Positions 1 to 13,145 of a stretch of DNA of 64,000 nucleotides are shown piece after piece. The notes under the pieces are model-generated. The model searched no databases and was not told the origin of the DNA. It saw nothing but the letters and a program-made list of their open reading frames with translations. Origin of the DNA: Trichopria drosophilae (Eukaryota; Arthropoda; Insecta; Hymenoptera; Diapriidae). The DNA lies in the NCBI GenBank assembly GCA_030407085.1, contig CM059584.1, positions 109,429,001-109,493,000 on the forward strand, read 5' to 3'. The translations under genes and the position numbers were made by a program. Positions within the stretch are counted from its first letter, which is position 1, and the number at the start of each line of letters is the position of its first letter.

Positions 1-640
1 TGAAAAAGTAATTATTATCATTTGTGAATACTTACACCTATCATGATTCATTCATAACCTCAAATTAGTCATGTACAATCGATTTTTACCGATATTTTGT
101 CTGATTTTCACTGAATTTCTGACGTTTCCGTATCACTACGTACGTATGAAATTGAAAATAACCATATATGATTGTGACCTATGAAGAATTTGTTTATAAC
201 CTACAAATTGAGTGCAGGTCAATCCGCAGCTTATAGAGCGACATAACTTTCAATATCAGCAATATTGATTTACAAAATACATAACGAAACACAAAAATAA
301 AAAAAAAATATTTCCTCATTGCCTCCACGTGTGTTTTGAATACAAAAAAATAAAAGTAAAAAAATTAAAATAAAACAAAATTGAAGAAAAGTATTTTAAA
401 AATAAAAAAAAAATTGAACGGTAAATAATTTCTAGGTTATAAACCGATAATTAATAAGTCATAAGGGTATATGGTCATTTTTAATTTCACACAAAAGTAA
501 TGTTACGGAAACGTCGAAAATTGTGTGAAAATTAGACAAATATTCGGTATAAACCCATTGTGTCTAATTTGAGGTTATGAGGTTATGAATAAATCATGAT
601 GAGACTAGGTATTCACAAATGATAATAAATACTTTTTCAT
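1..640. repeat. foldback repeat cut by the left window edge
   Basis: Bases 1-222 are the imperfect reverse complement of about 419-640. Examples are TTATCATTTGTGAATAC near 15 against GTATTCACAAATGATAA near 608, and GACGTTTCCGTA near 121 against its complement near 500. The loop (about 223-418) is A-rich. The left arm continues beyond base 1, so the full element is larger. Confidence 0.85.
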
Positions 641-2340
641 TGCAATTCTCCATGATTTGAGCCGTTCCACGGTCAAATAATCGATATTTGTGCGAGAAAA
701 TTCAAACTTACAACTTCCAGACGCCATATTGAAGCCGCCATTTTGTTTTTGGAAAAAAATCCGACAGGAGAAGAATGGTCTGAGCAAAAAGATGCGAGTA
801 GTATGATTTGCAATGATCAGCACTGCCCTTTTCAATGTCAAAAAACGCAATTATTGGGAAAAAACGTCGAAAAAATCAGTATTTTTTTCGAAAAAATGAT
901 CATAACTTTTTTCTCTGTAATTTCCGGCTAATTCTAACCACGGCATTTGGAAGAGGAGGTCCGAAGCTATCGATTTTTGGATTGGTATAATCAAAATTTA
1001 AATTGCTTCAAAAACCAATTTGGTGGATAAACAATAAAAAATCGCCAAATTACGTGCGTTTCGTTTTTGTGAATTTTTTTTCGCCTCGATAAAGTTATGG
1101 GATCGAAACCTATTCGGAACCAAAAGTGTACGAAATCTATGAACTTCAACTAAAATTTTTTGCCCCGAATAAATCTAACCTCTTCAAAACGTTAACATGT
1201 CGAAAAAAAAACCTTGGTATGAACATTATTGAAGAAATTCGTATATCTATTGGTATAATATAATCATCCCTAGTATGTATAGACACAGGGGTTTCCGAGG
1301 TCGCCGATCAGGGATTTTAGGTTAGATTTTTGAAATTTAAGATGGCGGATCTGATATGGCCGATAAAATTTCTCTTATTTCTTGCAACAGAAATTAAAAT
1401 TTTAGAGCTTATGATTTTGATTATAACTTTTTTTGTTATGTTTTCTACCTTTTTTTATGTAGTCAGGTTGATATAACAAATTTATTGTTCCATTTATTAT
1501 GGAAATAGTCACTTTAGCTACTTATTGTATTAAAAGGTTTTACTATTATAAAAGGGTTCTTTTGCTGGCGTAAAATGGCCATTTTTAGACCTTCTGAATT
1601 GGAAAACATTGTTCACACTCGAAGAATTTACACCTCGAGTTATTCCATATCCTCTCGGACAGTAAAAGTCTATTTTACGCCCTTGGGACGAAAAGTACTA
1701 TTATTTTGTCCATAACGTAATTGTAGGAACATAAAGAGATATACAATAATTTTTTCAGCATAAAATACTGTTTTTTCACTTATATGTTCATGCGACAAAA
1801 CATGAAACTAAATTACTGCGGTACTATATATACATAATGTAGTGTGGAATAGCAAGTTTCATGCTAAAGTTCTTCGTCTAGGTATTCGTAAATTACTGTT
1901 CAAATACTGTAGTGAATTTTTCACGAAATCATTAATTTTTAATGCAGAGGTCATTTTGTCCCATTGAATTTTATTTTAGACTGCACTTTAACTGATATTA
2001 GGTTTAAACTCTATACATAATCAAGTGAAAATGATTTAATGCAATAGGTGAGAACAAAAACACAAAAATAACATTCATTCTGCAGGTAGGTGTTATAGAA
2101 ATATTCATACAATGGTATGTACTTTTAAATATAAAGAGAAATGTACATAATCTAATTAAATTTCAGAAATACTAGATGGAAACACTAAAGTAACAATGAA
2201 ATGTAATGTAGGAATAGTGTGTGAAATGTTAAGGTGAGTTACCCTGAGAGCCATCTGGTGGCCATTCCGCAAAGCAGTATACTAAATGACTTAGGTACAA
2301 AAAAATTTTTCGACAACAATCGTTAAAAATAACAGTTTTC
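641..2340. other. noncoding AT-rich stretch with dispersed-repeat pieces
   Basis: There is no supportable gene. It contains two copies of the dispersed GCCAT/GAGGTCGCxGAT motif (721-745, minus; 1291-1362, plus) and GCGTAAAATGG (1570) with its inverted TTTTACGCCC (1674). A ~75 bp segment at 1493-1567 recurs in direct orientation near 54514-54588. Confidence 0.5.
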
Positions 2341-2348
2341 TTTCTGGC

Positions 2349-2361
2349 GGGGGGGGGGGGG
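2349..2361 (+). repeat. poly-G run (13 G)
   Basis: An uninterrupted run of G in an AT-rich region, just upstream of a GC-richer block. It is a likely site of length polymorphism or assembly error. Confidence 0.9.
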
Positions 2362-2457
2362 TCGAGCCCTAACCCCTCTTTTTGGCCTTGCCGTCCCGCA
2401 ATAAGCATGAGAATTTCGAATATACAGGCGAATTTACGTCACAAGTGCTATAAAATA

Positions 2458-3273
2458 CAGTAGATCTCCCCTTATTTTAAGTTTTCAAGGCGAGGAATAT
2501 GGCGGCGTCTTCCCTTATTTTAAGTTTTCGAGGCAAGGAATACGGCGGCGTCTTCCCTTATTTTAAGCTTTCCCTTCACCCACACCCATGCAGATGCTAA
2601 CAGTGTGAAACAGTGAAAACAAACAGTTTCCTTCCTTCTCCGCGTTTCTAAAAATTTTCCGACTGAGTTATTGCTTTATGAGTGTATTTAAAAAAAAAAA
2701 AACGTGAAAATACCGACATTAAAAATGCAATAAGTCGGCCGGGATATTTATTTAAAACCCGGGTCTTCAGCAGTTATTCTTACAACAATTCCAAAAAAAA
2801 ACCCACCGTCCGTGAATTACAAAAAAAGCCCTTTTTTGAACCACCCTAATGCACATACTCAGACTGTACTATAATAGACCGTCGCTTATTTGGCCTCGTT
2901 GGCACTGGACAAGTTCCTTCTCCGTCGCTTATTTGGCCTATCAGGGGAGGTAAAATGCTCCCCCACTTAAGTTCGTCTAACGTTACACCGCGCATGACCA
3001 TAACGAGTGCCGGTTGGTTCCAAATCTTACATACTTGACAATAGAAGAGTGGGGTCAAAGGAATTGAGGAGAAGGCAAAATGCGCGACGCATACGTAGGC
3101 CATATAAGCGAGGGTCTACTGTATCTACCCAGGCCAAATGCACTGACGACGTCGCAACATGGGTAGAGTGGTGGAGGAACGAGTGAAGGGAAAACATTAA
3201 AATATAGGAAGTCAAAACTTAAATAAGGGACGAACTTAAAATAAGGGGAGTTAAAATAAAGGGAGATCTACTG
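2458..3273. mobile_element. pogo/mariner-type MITE with internal 43-bp tandem repeat
   Basis: The left end is CAGTAGATCTCCCCTTATTT (2458, preceded by TA). The right end is the complement, ...GGGAGATCTACTG ending near 3273. The left arm has three copies of a 43-bp unit starting CTTATTTTAAG at 2471, 2514 and 2557, the first two containing GGCGGCGTCTTCC. Similar ATTTTAAG-rich units recur inverted at 3220-3255. There is no transposase. A second MITE is nested at 2872-3121. Confidence 0.8.
2872..3121. mobile_element. nested pogo/mariner-type MITE
   Basis: The terminal inverted repeats are AGACCGTCGCTTATTTGGCC (left, 2877) and the complement of AGACCCTCGCTTATATGGCC (right, ending about 3117). TA flanks the element at 2870-2871 and 3122-3123. 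At 250 bp and GC-rich it has no coding capacity. It lies wholly within the 2458-3273 element and so inserted later. Confidence 0.8.
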
Positions 3274-3699
3274 CAGTACGCGATACGCGCGTCGAAAGTG
3301 ACACTTTCTGAAACGGCGAGTTTAGCGACCGAGCGTAGCGAGTATCGTAATTTATAGACCCAAGTATCGTAATATCCTATTAACTGCAGAAAATGTAATT
3401 ATTAATTATGTCCGGTCAACCCTCTCAATAATTCCGGACAACGGGGAAAGGGACAATGTTTTTCCAAGAATGCGAGTTCCCTCACTTGCCGGTACGTCGA
3501 ACTTGACCTCGAGGGTGTTTTGTTTATTTAATTGTTGTAAGGTGACATGTTCGCAGATGAAAATACATTGTTCGCGATTCATTAAATAAGTATTGATTTT
3601 AAATTGCGACGAATTAATTACGTCAGCTTTAAAACGTAAAAGAAAGTTGACCGACAGTGAATCGCAGACTTCTGTAAATGAAGAAGCCGAAGAAGAAGA

Positions 3700-4450
3700 A
3701 GGTTACACATGATTATTGGCGAAAATCCGACACTCCCAGAAGTGTTCAAAGGGTGCATGAAATTGTAATCGAAGTGTGAATTTGTGCATTTGACTGTTCG
3801 TGTACACTTTAATGTAATTGTTTTCTTAAATGTATACAAAGCGTTCGTTAGATGTTTCTACGGATTTTAAAGCGTCCGCAAAGTGTTCAATACATGTAAG
3901 ATTTCAAGAATCTAAATTAAGACGTTTTTCACTGACTGTACTAGTGCGTACTAAGCACCTGGACATCGAATTAACATTTATTGACAACTTTCGACCTAGA
4001 TAGTCTTTACAAAAACAAAATTCCCCGAAGAAGATGCCCAAAGGACACCTGGACCATAAATAAAAATGTGACGTCTCACTGTAATTGGTTTCGAACTTTA
4101 ATATATTTGAATGTCCGTCATATTGAAAATGGTGACATTGCTTACATCAAGAAAAGTGTTACGAGACACTTAAAAACCCGATAACGAACACCATTGTACA
4201 CTCACAGGAAAGCTGCAAAATTGACCCTTTATTACAACTCAATGAACATTTCCGTACACTTGAAAAAAAATTCATCCGAACACTTTTAAGACACTTGATT
4301 GTCCAAATTCACACTTAGCTTACACTTTTGATCTTTTGAACGTCATTTAAGAGTGGATAAAGTGTTCAAATACATTTTATGTACGTCTTTTCGGTGTGTA
4401 AAGTAAACTTGTGGGTAAAGTAAACTTTACGCACTCGATTACACTTTACG
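3700..4450. repeat. segment dense in AAGTGT/ACACTT
   Basis: At least twelve copies of AAGTGT or ACACTT occur in about 720 bp (near 3731, 3772, 3803, 3879, 4155, 4165, 4254, 4279, 4290, 4310, 4321, 4360 and 4440), in both orientations. A random hexamer pair would be expected less than once or twice. The ends of the element are not clear. There is no gene. Confidence 0.6.
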
Positions 4451-4487
4451 CACGAAAAAGCCGTACGTAAACAATATTTCGGCACAC

Positions 4488-4503
4488 GTGTGTGTGTGTG
4501 TGT
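4488..4503 (+). repeat. (GT)n microsatellite
   Basis: About eight GT dinucleotides preceded by CACAC. Confidence 0.9.
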
Positions 4504-4659
4504 AAAGTTCTTTACGCATACGCCCTTGTATCGAAAACTACTATTATGCGATGACCACTTAAAAGAGTTTCCCATTTTCGCCTGGGTAATTATCTATGTT
4601 AATAACGGAATAGCTTGTAAGTATAACATTAGTTTAAATTCAATATTAATTAATATGAC

Positions 4660-4664
<5 letters not shown>

Positions 4665-4689
<25 letters not shown>
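4665..4689. repeat. (AT)n microsatellite
   Basis: Uninterrupted AT dinucleotides in AT-rich DNA. Confidence 0.9.
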
Positions 4690-4693
<4 letters not shown>

Positions 4694-5885
4694 CAGTATT
4701 ATATTAAATTTTGTTGTCTTTCGTATTACACTTTTATACTCCAAGCCTAGAACAAAAAAAAATACTATCAAGGATACAAGATGGCTATTTTTCATTTTGC
4801 TTCGCGGAACTACTGAGAACAAAGTATACCTAAATGAAATTAGAGAGAAAAACATTCCAGATCAGTAGAAGGGGAACAAGCTCGCACGACAAGTGGAGCT
4901 ATTGAGAGCGGCTCTATTGAGAGGGTCAACTGTAAATTAAATAATTTTATAACAAAACTTAAACACCAAATTTCAATTGTAACAGGAGAAAGGAGAGTTA
5001 TGAATAAAATAAGTTTCCAAGATGATATAGTATTATAAAAAATATTTTCTGTCTTTTACAGAAAACAAAATTGATATAGATGCTCTGATGTTGTTTACAT
5101 TCGACACTCTAAGTCCATTGATTTCTCTTGTATAAGGAACTACTTTTTATATGCGAAAAAATCACTATGCAATCGTTCAACGAAGGTTTTCATGCCTACT
5201 AAATTTTAAATTCTAATGAAATTAGGTGTTGTACGTACGACAATTCCATATCGCCGATTTTAGCCATTCATTGTTATGGAAAAACACGTATTTTTAGAAA
5301 TTTACTCATTTTTAATAGGATAGACTGAATGGAGCTTAATAAAAAAAAATATCCACTTAATCTGCAACTTATTTGTCCACGTTTCTCCATAGTTTGGAGT
5401 GGATCGCCATCCATTATTCATTTGTAAAAAAATTGTCGAAAAAAATGTTCCGATTTTTCGTTACTGTTTCAGTTAATATGCGCCATATTGTTTTTCTTCC
5501 GCAAGAAATCCCGATTTTTACTCCATAAATCGATAGAGCGTACGAAAAATTAGTAAATTAAGTTGGTTTCATTATGATGTTTTCATTTCATTTGCTAGAG
5601 AGCTTTCAAAATGAGCTAAACATCTCGTCATCTTGGACATTAACGGGTTAATCAGAAAAAATCCTCAAGATTGAATAATATAAAAAAATCGGCTTCAAAA
5701 TTTGAAAAAAAATTTGCTTGAAAAATAGAGGTTAGGTGTCATTTTTTCGTAAAATTTCCAGAGATAACTGATAGGACAAGCTTGAAAACAAAAGATACAT
5801 TTCCACAAATGAATATTACATTTTGTGAATACAGTTAACAATCAAATTCAAAGCTGCAAATCGATGTTTAGGGTTAAGTTTTTTA
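4690..5885. other. noncoding AT-rich stretch
   Basis: Nothing gene-like was seen. A palindromic TTAACGGGTTAA (5640-5651) resembles a piggyBac-type terminus without a partner. Confidence 0.5.
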
Positions 5886-6049
5886 CACTGAAAAAAACAA
5901 TTCCTAATTTCAAGTAAATATTTACTTGAATAGTCGCAACACAATATTTACTTATAATAGAAAAATAGTTTGTTAATTCAACTAAATATTAATTTGATTT
6001 TTTTCCAGGAAGTAAATATTTACTTGAAATTAGGAATTTTTTGTTAGTG
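5886..6049. mobile_element. 164-bp MITE, CACTGAAAA-type termini
   Basis: Terminal inverted repeats of about 43 bp run from CACTGAAAAAAACAATTCCT (5886) to the complement of TAGGAATTTTTTGTTAGTG (ending 6049). Both arms include the self-complementary AAGTAAATATTTACTT. TA flanks both ends (5884-5885, 6050-6051), consistent with a Tc1/mariner-type origin. Confidence 0.88.
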
Positions 6050-6715
6050 TACGAAACGACCTAATTGCAGGGAAGGATTAGAACTATAGAGAATTATTTC
6101 GTTGAAAAATATTTTCACTGTCAGCATCATATTCGAGATATTGATGACATTTAACTATTTTAGAATCAGTTGCAATTCTTAAAATTTTGTTTTACCACGT
6201 TTATATTTGTTTAATAGTATTCAGACCTTACTAGGCTATTTGCTGACTTGCCACCAAATTAACCACATCGTGATTGACATTCCAGATACTCAAATATTCA
6301 AGGTTAATTGTAATAGGGTTTTTTAAAATCACAAGTTTAACGACAAACGATAATACTACTTAGCAAGTAAGTAATATATTTCGATAAATTTTGTAATATT
6401 TTTGTTCATATGTAACAAGCATTTTATTAATGTAAAATATCTATTTAAGTAAATAATTCCAATAAATCTTAACTTCAATACACATTTTTTTTCAATACAT
6501 AATGAAATTGTAGATGTACTATGCAGTACTGCTTGGTCAACTAATATCTGCTTCGGCGCACGTGCCCAGTTCATTTTGTTTCTTTAACACGCGTAACACT
6601 GAGAAAGTCAGCAGATTGTTAACATATGTGTGTTTTCATATTTTGAGCATATTCCCAACTATATTTTCATCTGACAGCACTATTAATAGAGCTTTTGATA
6701 GCAATCACAGAAAAT
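6050..6715. other. noncoding AT-rich stretch
   Basis: Nothing recognised. The short open frames here are AT-rich and lack family motifs. Confidence 0.5.
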
Positions 6716-6753
6716 ACACACTGAAACAAAAATTTACTTATTTTAATGAAATA

Positions 6754-7380
6754 TCCCAGCAATCGAGATTGGATAGGATTGGATTGAAAATTTCAATTCA
6801 TTTTGGATTCATACTTTGATTCCGTAAATATGTATTCAAATGGATTGAATTCCAGATAATGGAATCCATCTGTATTCAATTGAACGAATACAATCGGAAG
6901 CGTAATTTGCCGGATAAAATTTAAGAAAAAGTAAACCTTCTGTATTCAATTTTACGAACACAATTAGATAGTTTTGAATCCGTAATATTGAATACAGATT
7001 TTTTCAAAGTTTATTTTGTGAAAGAAAACTTTTTTTTGCATTGAAATGAATACACTTAGATAGTTTTGAATCCGTAATGTTGAATACGGAGGCATTCAAT
7101 ATTTCGTTTTGAAGAAGGAAACTTTTTTTGGATTGAAATGAATACACTTGGATAGTTTTGAATCCGTAATGTTGAATACGGATGTATTTAAGATTTAATT
7201 TTTAAAAAGAAAACTTTTTTTTGGATTAATATGAATTCAGAAAGTAACCTTTTTATCCGTATGAACGAATAGAATTGTATTTACGTATTAAAATGGATTC
7301 ACCGTTGACTAAAGTATGGATTCAGAATTTAATAATTGAATCCAATTCTATACAACTCTATCCAAATTCGATTGCTGGGA
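6754..7380. mobile_element. MITE with 92-bp internal tandem repeat
   Basis: The terminal inverted repeats are TCCCAGCAATCGAGATTGGA (6754) and the complement of TCCAAATTCGATTGCTGGGA (ending 7380), with TA on both sides. The interior has three copies of a 92-bp unit containing GATAGTTTTGAATCCGTAAT (starts 6967, 7059, 7151). It is rich in GAATAC/GTATTC and GGATTG/CAATCC words. There is no coding capacity. Confidence 0.85.
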
Positions 7381-8970
7381 TATTTACTTGAAGCATGTAA
7401 TCCTAATTTTGATTCAAATAAATTTTCGTAAGTTAAGATTTATTTCCTTCAAGTAAATAATTTCTGGATACGCACAAATTAACACTTTATCGCTCAAATG
7501 GCCAAAATTTTAACGTCAACTTCAAGCCCACGCCTTTCAATTATAACTCGTGTGGAAAAAATATTGGGACATATTCTTGTGTACACAAGTCTCATCTTTC
7601 GAATAGTATAGCCAAATTTATGAATAAATGTCAGCAAAATATTTCTTTTTAACAATGATAAAAAAAACGCTGATTTTTCTTTTTAAGGAATTTTGTTTAA
7701 CTATGTTGTCGGTACTTAAGAACATTCTAACTTATCAAGATATGGACCCGAATAGTGTACTTCCGAAATATATTTTTAGATACTTTGATTTTTATTGTTA
7801 ACCGATCCAAAATGGCGTGCGAATGCCCGAAATTATTGAAAAATCACAGTAATGTGCACTTTTGAAGTCTAATCTAAGTTTTAGCGGGAAAAATTACTTT
7901 TCAGTTTCGTGATAAAGGATTGGATGCACATTAGCAAAATTAGCTCATATAATTGATTTTCAAGATGGCGGCCGTGATGAGTCAGCAAAAATAACGTATT
8001 TAAACAGCTTTATAGCCACTGTATAATGTTCAAACTTCTTTATTCAATAGTTTATGAGCTCTAAGGATCATTAGATCTAAATTCATTATTAGCTTATCAA
8101 AATTCAAAATGGCGAATCCAATATGGCGGACCGCAAACTCAAAAATAGCGATCCAGGAAAAATGAAGAATACTACCGTATTCTACGTGAAATTTGGAATC
8201 AAAATACTTGTATTCATTTTCTCCCTCGGAGCAGCCGTTCTCGCGTAAAAAATTGTCAATTTCACAAAATAAAAAATTCGCCTCCAAAATTTGCCAAATC
8301 TTCCGTTTAAACGGATGTACAATGGCTTTTCTATGAGGATGAGGCGTTCTTTGCCTCTGATTTATTCGTATTCACCACAGTTGCTCGATTCTCATCACGA
8401 GGAGGTGAACGTTTTTGAGAATCATATTTTTTGTATATTTTTTGTATATTTTTTGTATATTTTATTGCTAAAAAGAAGATTAAAAAACCTGATAAGAGTG
8501 ATCAATTTTTCTCTTGATCTCATTCAATTCTTTTCCGTGTTATGGACGGTACATACTGTTTTCAATTTTGCAATTATTACTTCTAATTCATAATCAGTTA
8601 CCCACAGGTGTGGAGAGTTTCAGATTATTTAAGTGAATTCCTATTTTTGATCCATCATGTTAGGCTTTGTATTTCACACTTTTACGTTCAAATTCATAAT
8701 GGGCAACCCCAAAAAGATACCCTTGTAGGCTTTCACATAAATTTAGTCACTCATCACCATTTTATTCGCTTATCTGTATGAATCACAATATTGTATGCTT
8801 CATTACCCCGAAAAAAATGCCTTTACATTTCTGAGTGATTCTCAGTTTCTTTGCAAAAAGTTCAAAATATTTTTGGAAAGTACCCAGTAGTTTCCCTGAC
8901 TACACTGCGCTGCAAATTCTTTCCTGCGAATAAAGTTCCACCTAGTTTTTCCAAAGGTATTTTTCGTACT
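7381..8970. other. noncoding AT-rich stretch with dispersed motif
   Basis: CAAGATGGCGGCC (7961) and AATGGCGAATCCAATATGGC (8109) are copies of the dispersed motif. A three-fold repeat of TTTTTTGTATA occupies 8425-8462. No gene is supported. Confidence 0.5.
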
Positions 8971-9259
8971 AAAAAAGGTGGCGCTGGTAGAATTTTTCTA
9001 TTACGTCACATTTCCTAGAAAAATCACGTTAAAACGGTGAAAATGTGCGATTTTTGCACTATTTCCTTTGCCTTTGTGGCAAATGATAACAATTTAGTTT
9101 GACAACAATTTAGTCGAAAAAGTGAGGTTATATGTGTTACATGTGCGTTTTTAAATCTCTTTTCCTTAATACTATATTTTCATATTTCTATATATTTCGA
9201 GTCTGTTGTGGCAAAAGAGAATTGACACATTGAACCGTCTGTGTGGGGTAGCAATTGTT

Positions 9260-12200
9260 GAAAAATTCGCCCGTCTCGTTGGTAACGCCATTTTGAATTT
9301 AGAAAAAGTGACATATTGTTTGTTATTTGTGATCTTGAAAATCGCAAAAGGAAGTACATTGCAGCAAATCTGCAGCGATTTTTAAAATTGGTCCACCATA
9401 TTGGGTCCGCCATTTTGAATTTCAAGCTGACGTCGAATTCGTAATCAGCGACATCGAAAACCCCAAGGAACAAATTTATGAAATTCCTTTCCTCGTCTTC
9501 TGTTTCGTTATTAATTTATTCTCATTTTAACTCATAAATGGCCGTAGAATTTGTAATTTCTAATTTTTTGAACGTGTACCGTAAATATCCTAAAATAAGA
9601 AAAAAATATTCAATTAGTTGAGTAACCTAGAAAAAAAGTATTTTCTATACCAACTGTTAATATTTAAATATATATCCGTCTGGTTTTGAAAAACTCACAC
9701 ACTGTATTTTATCCGCAATTTTTAATTTAAAAATCTGATTGCATACTCTTGATCAGCGACCACATAAAACCCTCGATATATTGGAAATATGGCCAAAAAC
9801 GCACATTTGACACATTTAACAAGCTATCGTTTCCAGTACAAAAAATACTTCAGAAATGATGCTGCAATTGACCAAAGTTTTACTTTTGCTATAAAGACAA
9901 CCTTAACAGTGTCCAAAACGCACATTTTGACACACTTTTTTAACCTCTCTTTTCTAGAAAATGTGACGTGGTAGAAAAATGTTGCCAGCGTTATCTTTTT
10001 CATCACCAAAATTCCTATCGGATACACTGTGTGGCATGTTATTCGCAAAAATCATGTAGGGCAGTGCTATTATTTCTTAGTCTCCACTGAATTTTCGGTA
10101 ATTATAGTTTACTCCAATTCAACAGTGTGCAATAAAATTTATTCAACATTTCTCGAATGTTCAAGACTTTCAAATGTTGAAATAGTTACATCAATTAAAA
10201 TGGAAATTAAAGCTTCTAAGATGCTCTATATCTAAGAAGCTTATAATTGTTTTACTGGGTTTTAAATATTTCTTGTTAAAAATCAATCAATTCATGAAGG
10301 AAACTATATTTTTGTATATAAAAAATATAAATATTAATTAATTCATTTAAACAGATCCCGGACTCTTTCCTACATTGATAAAACTCATACAGTGACGGTT
10401 TTGTATTAAAATATACAATAAGCAAACAGAATTTATGGACATTTTTTTGACAGTTAATCATTTAATATATGTTGATAACATTATATTAATTTTTTAGTTT
10501 TATGTATTTTTATTGTGTATTTAAGAATCAGGTATTTTACTGAATTTTATTTACAGCGACTTATGCTAGAAAACTAAGATTATTGTAAGATTGCATAAAA
10601 CCGTTGTAAAATTTTAATGTACTACATCGTATACACTGGAAGGAATATGCATTGCATATTTTCTGCCAATTGTGTAATACATATATTAATTCGAAACGCA
10701 TTTCTATACCAGGAGTTGAACAGTGCTGAAAACGTCACTATTGCACCTAGCGGCTGCTAAACGAACTAAGCCCACCGATTATTAAAATCATAATACTTTG
10801 CCGTACCTTTCCCGACGTATTTTTCCGATATATGTTGATGCGCTGATTACAAATATCAGAGTAAAAATTGGCAACAAGGTCATCGTCAAGGTCAAAACTA
10901 GAAAAATCATGTTATTTTTTAGTTTTTGCATTTATCTTGAAGCCCATTCCTCACATTTTTTTTAACGTACTTTCACGAGGGTATTTTTATGAGCTGCATA
11001 TGAATATCGTAGTCAAAATTGACTGCAAGGTCATCTTCAAGGACCACTTTTGTAACCTTTTGTAACCTTAACATAATGTTGCGTTCTGTGAGGTAAGTAA
11101 TCCAAATATATCATATTTTATATGATATATTGAATATTTTAATGACATGTTTTTGCATAAAATTCTAAAAACATTACGTTGAATGTACGATTTGCGTATT
11201 AATTTAAATATTACGTTGAACTCCTGAAGATAGGAGTGTTACCCAATCAAAAGTAAAATCATTATTTTTACGTTATTTGCCACTGATGGCGTATATGGTA
11301 GAAATCTAAACAAACATGTGTATAGAGTAAGCATAAATCCCGCCATAAAAAATGATATACGTTTCACGTACAATGCAGCTTATTGCACGTTTGTTTTTCA
11401 TAAAGCACAATAATAACATACGTCTTATAAATTTGCATTATCTATGTATCATATGACCCATGACCACAGCCTTGTACAAAATGTTTCGTCAGTTATGTCA
11501 GCATATTTTGTTATTTTGACTATAAGTGCGCATTAAATATTTGTGTTGTCATTACGAGTCGTGGTGCAATTGAAAATAAAATTTATTTGTATGGCATTAT
11601 TGTTAAACCGGGTATATGTATACAAAAATCTGTAGACTTAAATATATAACGTAGGATATGTTAGACCAACGAAAATATGCGGAGAAAAAAGAACTAAATT
11701 TGCCATGAAAAATGTTGTAACATATAATAATAGAATGAATAATATGAAATGTTGTAGTTAACAAAATATTATTATCACTTTTCAGAATTATAAACCACAT
11801 AAATAATAAATGTTTTACTTCGCGTAAAAAGGCAACTTTCATGTTTATGATATTTTTCCAAAGAGAGCAAATTCAGAAACAGAATTTCATTAAAAAAATT
11901 ACAAAAACATTATTAATATTATAGAATAAATATATTTTTATGCTCGAAATCATGAACCAATAAATAATCAAACGATGGACGTATTTGACAAGCAAATCAC
12001 GATGTTTTTGTGATGCATATACTTCTAATTTTTCTACCTAATTTCTTTCGGATGGCAGAAACTTGCCTGCTCTAACAGTAATATACGCAAATTTTGCTAG
12101 GAAAATTCATAATTCTTTTTGTAACGCTAACGATAGAATGATTCGATTGTTTTAAGATTTTTCGAAAAAAATCAGGACCAAAGTTGAATGATTGAAAAGT

Positions 12201-13132
12201 GATCAAGTAAATTTTATGAAATCCAAAGTAGCAAAGCGAAATGCTAATTTAAAATTAAAAATGTCTTTTCGTATCGTGTAAGTAAAGAGGAAAACACTTT
12301 ACCTTTGACGTTTAATTTACACTTATAACAGTGCCCTACATGTTTTTGCGAATAACATGCCATATAGCGTTTCCGATAGGAATGTTCATGCTGAAAAAGA
12401 AGGCGTAGGCAGAATTTTTCTACCACGTCGCATTTTCTAGAAAAGAGAGGTTAAGTGTGTCATAATGTGAGTTTTGGGAAATGTTACCGTTTTCTTTATA
12501 GTGAAAGTGAATTTACTTTGGTCAATTGCAGCATCATTTCTGAAGTATTTTTTTTACTGGAAAAGATAGCTTGTGAAATGTGTCAAATGTGCGTTTTTTG
12601 CCATATTTCCAATATATCGAGGGTTTTATGTGGTCGCTGATCAAGAGTATGCAATCAGATTTTTTAAATTTAAAATTGGATAAAATAAAGTGTCCGAGTT
12701 TTTCAAACCCAGACGGATATATATTTAAATATTAGCAGTTGGTACAGAAAATACTTTTTTACAGTTTACTCAACTAATTGAATGATTTTTTTTTATTTTA
12801 GGATATTTACGGTACACGTTAAAAAATTTAAAATTACAAATTCTACGGCCATATATGAGTTAAAATGAGAATAAATTAATAACGAAACAGAATACGAGGA
12901 ATGGAATTTTATAAATTTGTTCCTTAGGGTTTTCGAGGTCGCTGATTACGAATTCGATGACAGCTTGAAATTCAAAATGGCGGACCCAATATGGTGGACC
13001 AATTTTAAAAATCGCTGCAGATTTGCTGCAATGTACTTCCTCTTGCGATTTTCAGGATCAAAAATTACAAACAATATGTCACTTTTTCTAAATTAAAAAT
13101 GGCGTTACGAACGTGACGGACGAATTTTTAAT
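9260..13132. repeat. giant inverted repeat, arms about 810 bp
   Basis: Left arm 9260-10076 is the imperfect reverse complement of right arm 12324-13132. Matching pairs include AAAAATTCGCCCGTC (9261) with its partner near 13118, GTCACTTTTTCTAAATT (13078) with its partner near 9298, and ACAGTGCCCTACATG (12328) with its partner near 10052. Each arm holds two copies of the dispersed GGTCGCTGAT motif (right arm 12615 and 12927). The spacer 10077-12323 is single-copy-like. A further partial copy of the arm sequence (AGAATTTTTCTA...ACGTCACATTT) sits outside at 8988-9130. No terminal motif or target duplication was identified. Confidence 0.85.
10077..12323. other. spacer of the giant inverted repeat
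   Basis: AT-rich noncoding sequence. It includes AAGGTCATCGTCAAGGTCA (10877) and CAAGGTCATCTTCAAGG (11026), members of a second dispersed motif. A perfect AT palindrome centres near 11118 (ATATATCATAT). A short hairpin sits at 10210-10242. No gene was seen. Confidence 0.5.
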
Positions 13133-13145
13133 TATTTATATTCAA

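Noticed and set aside
10703..11232. CAGGAGTTGAAC / GTTGAACTCCTG pair as element termini
   Set aside because: Only about 12 bp of similarity with no extension or target duplication; probably coincidental.
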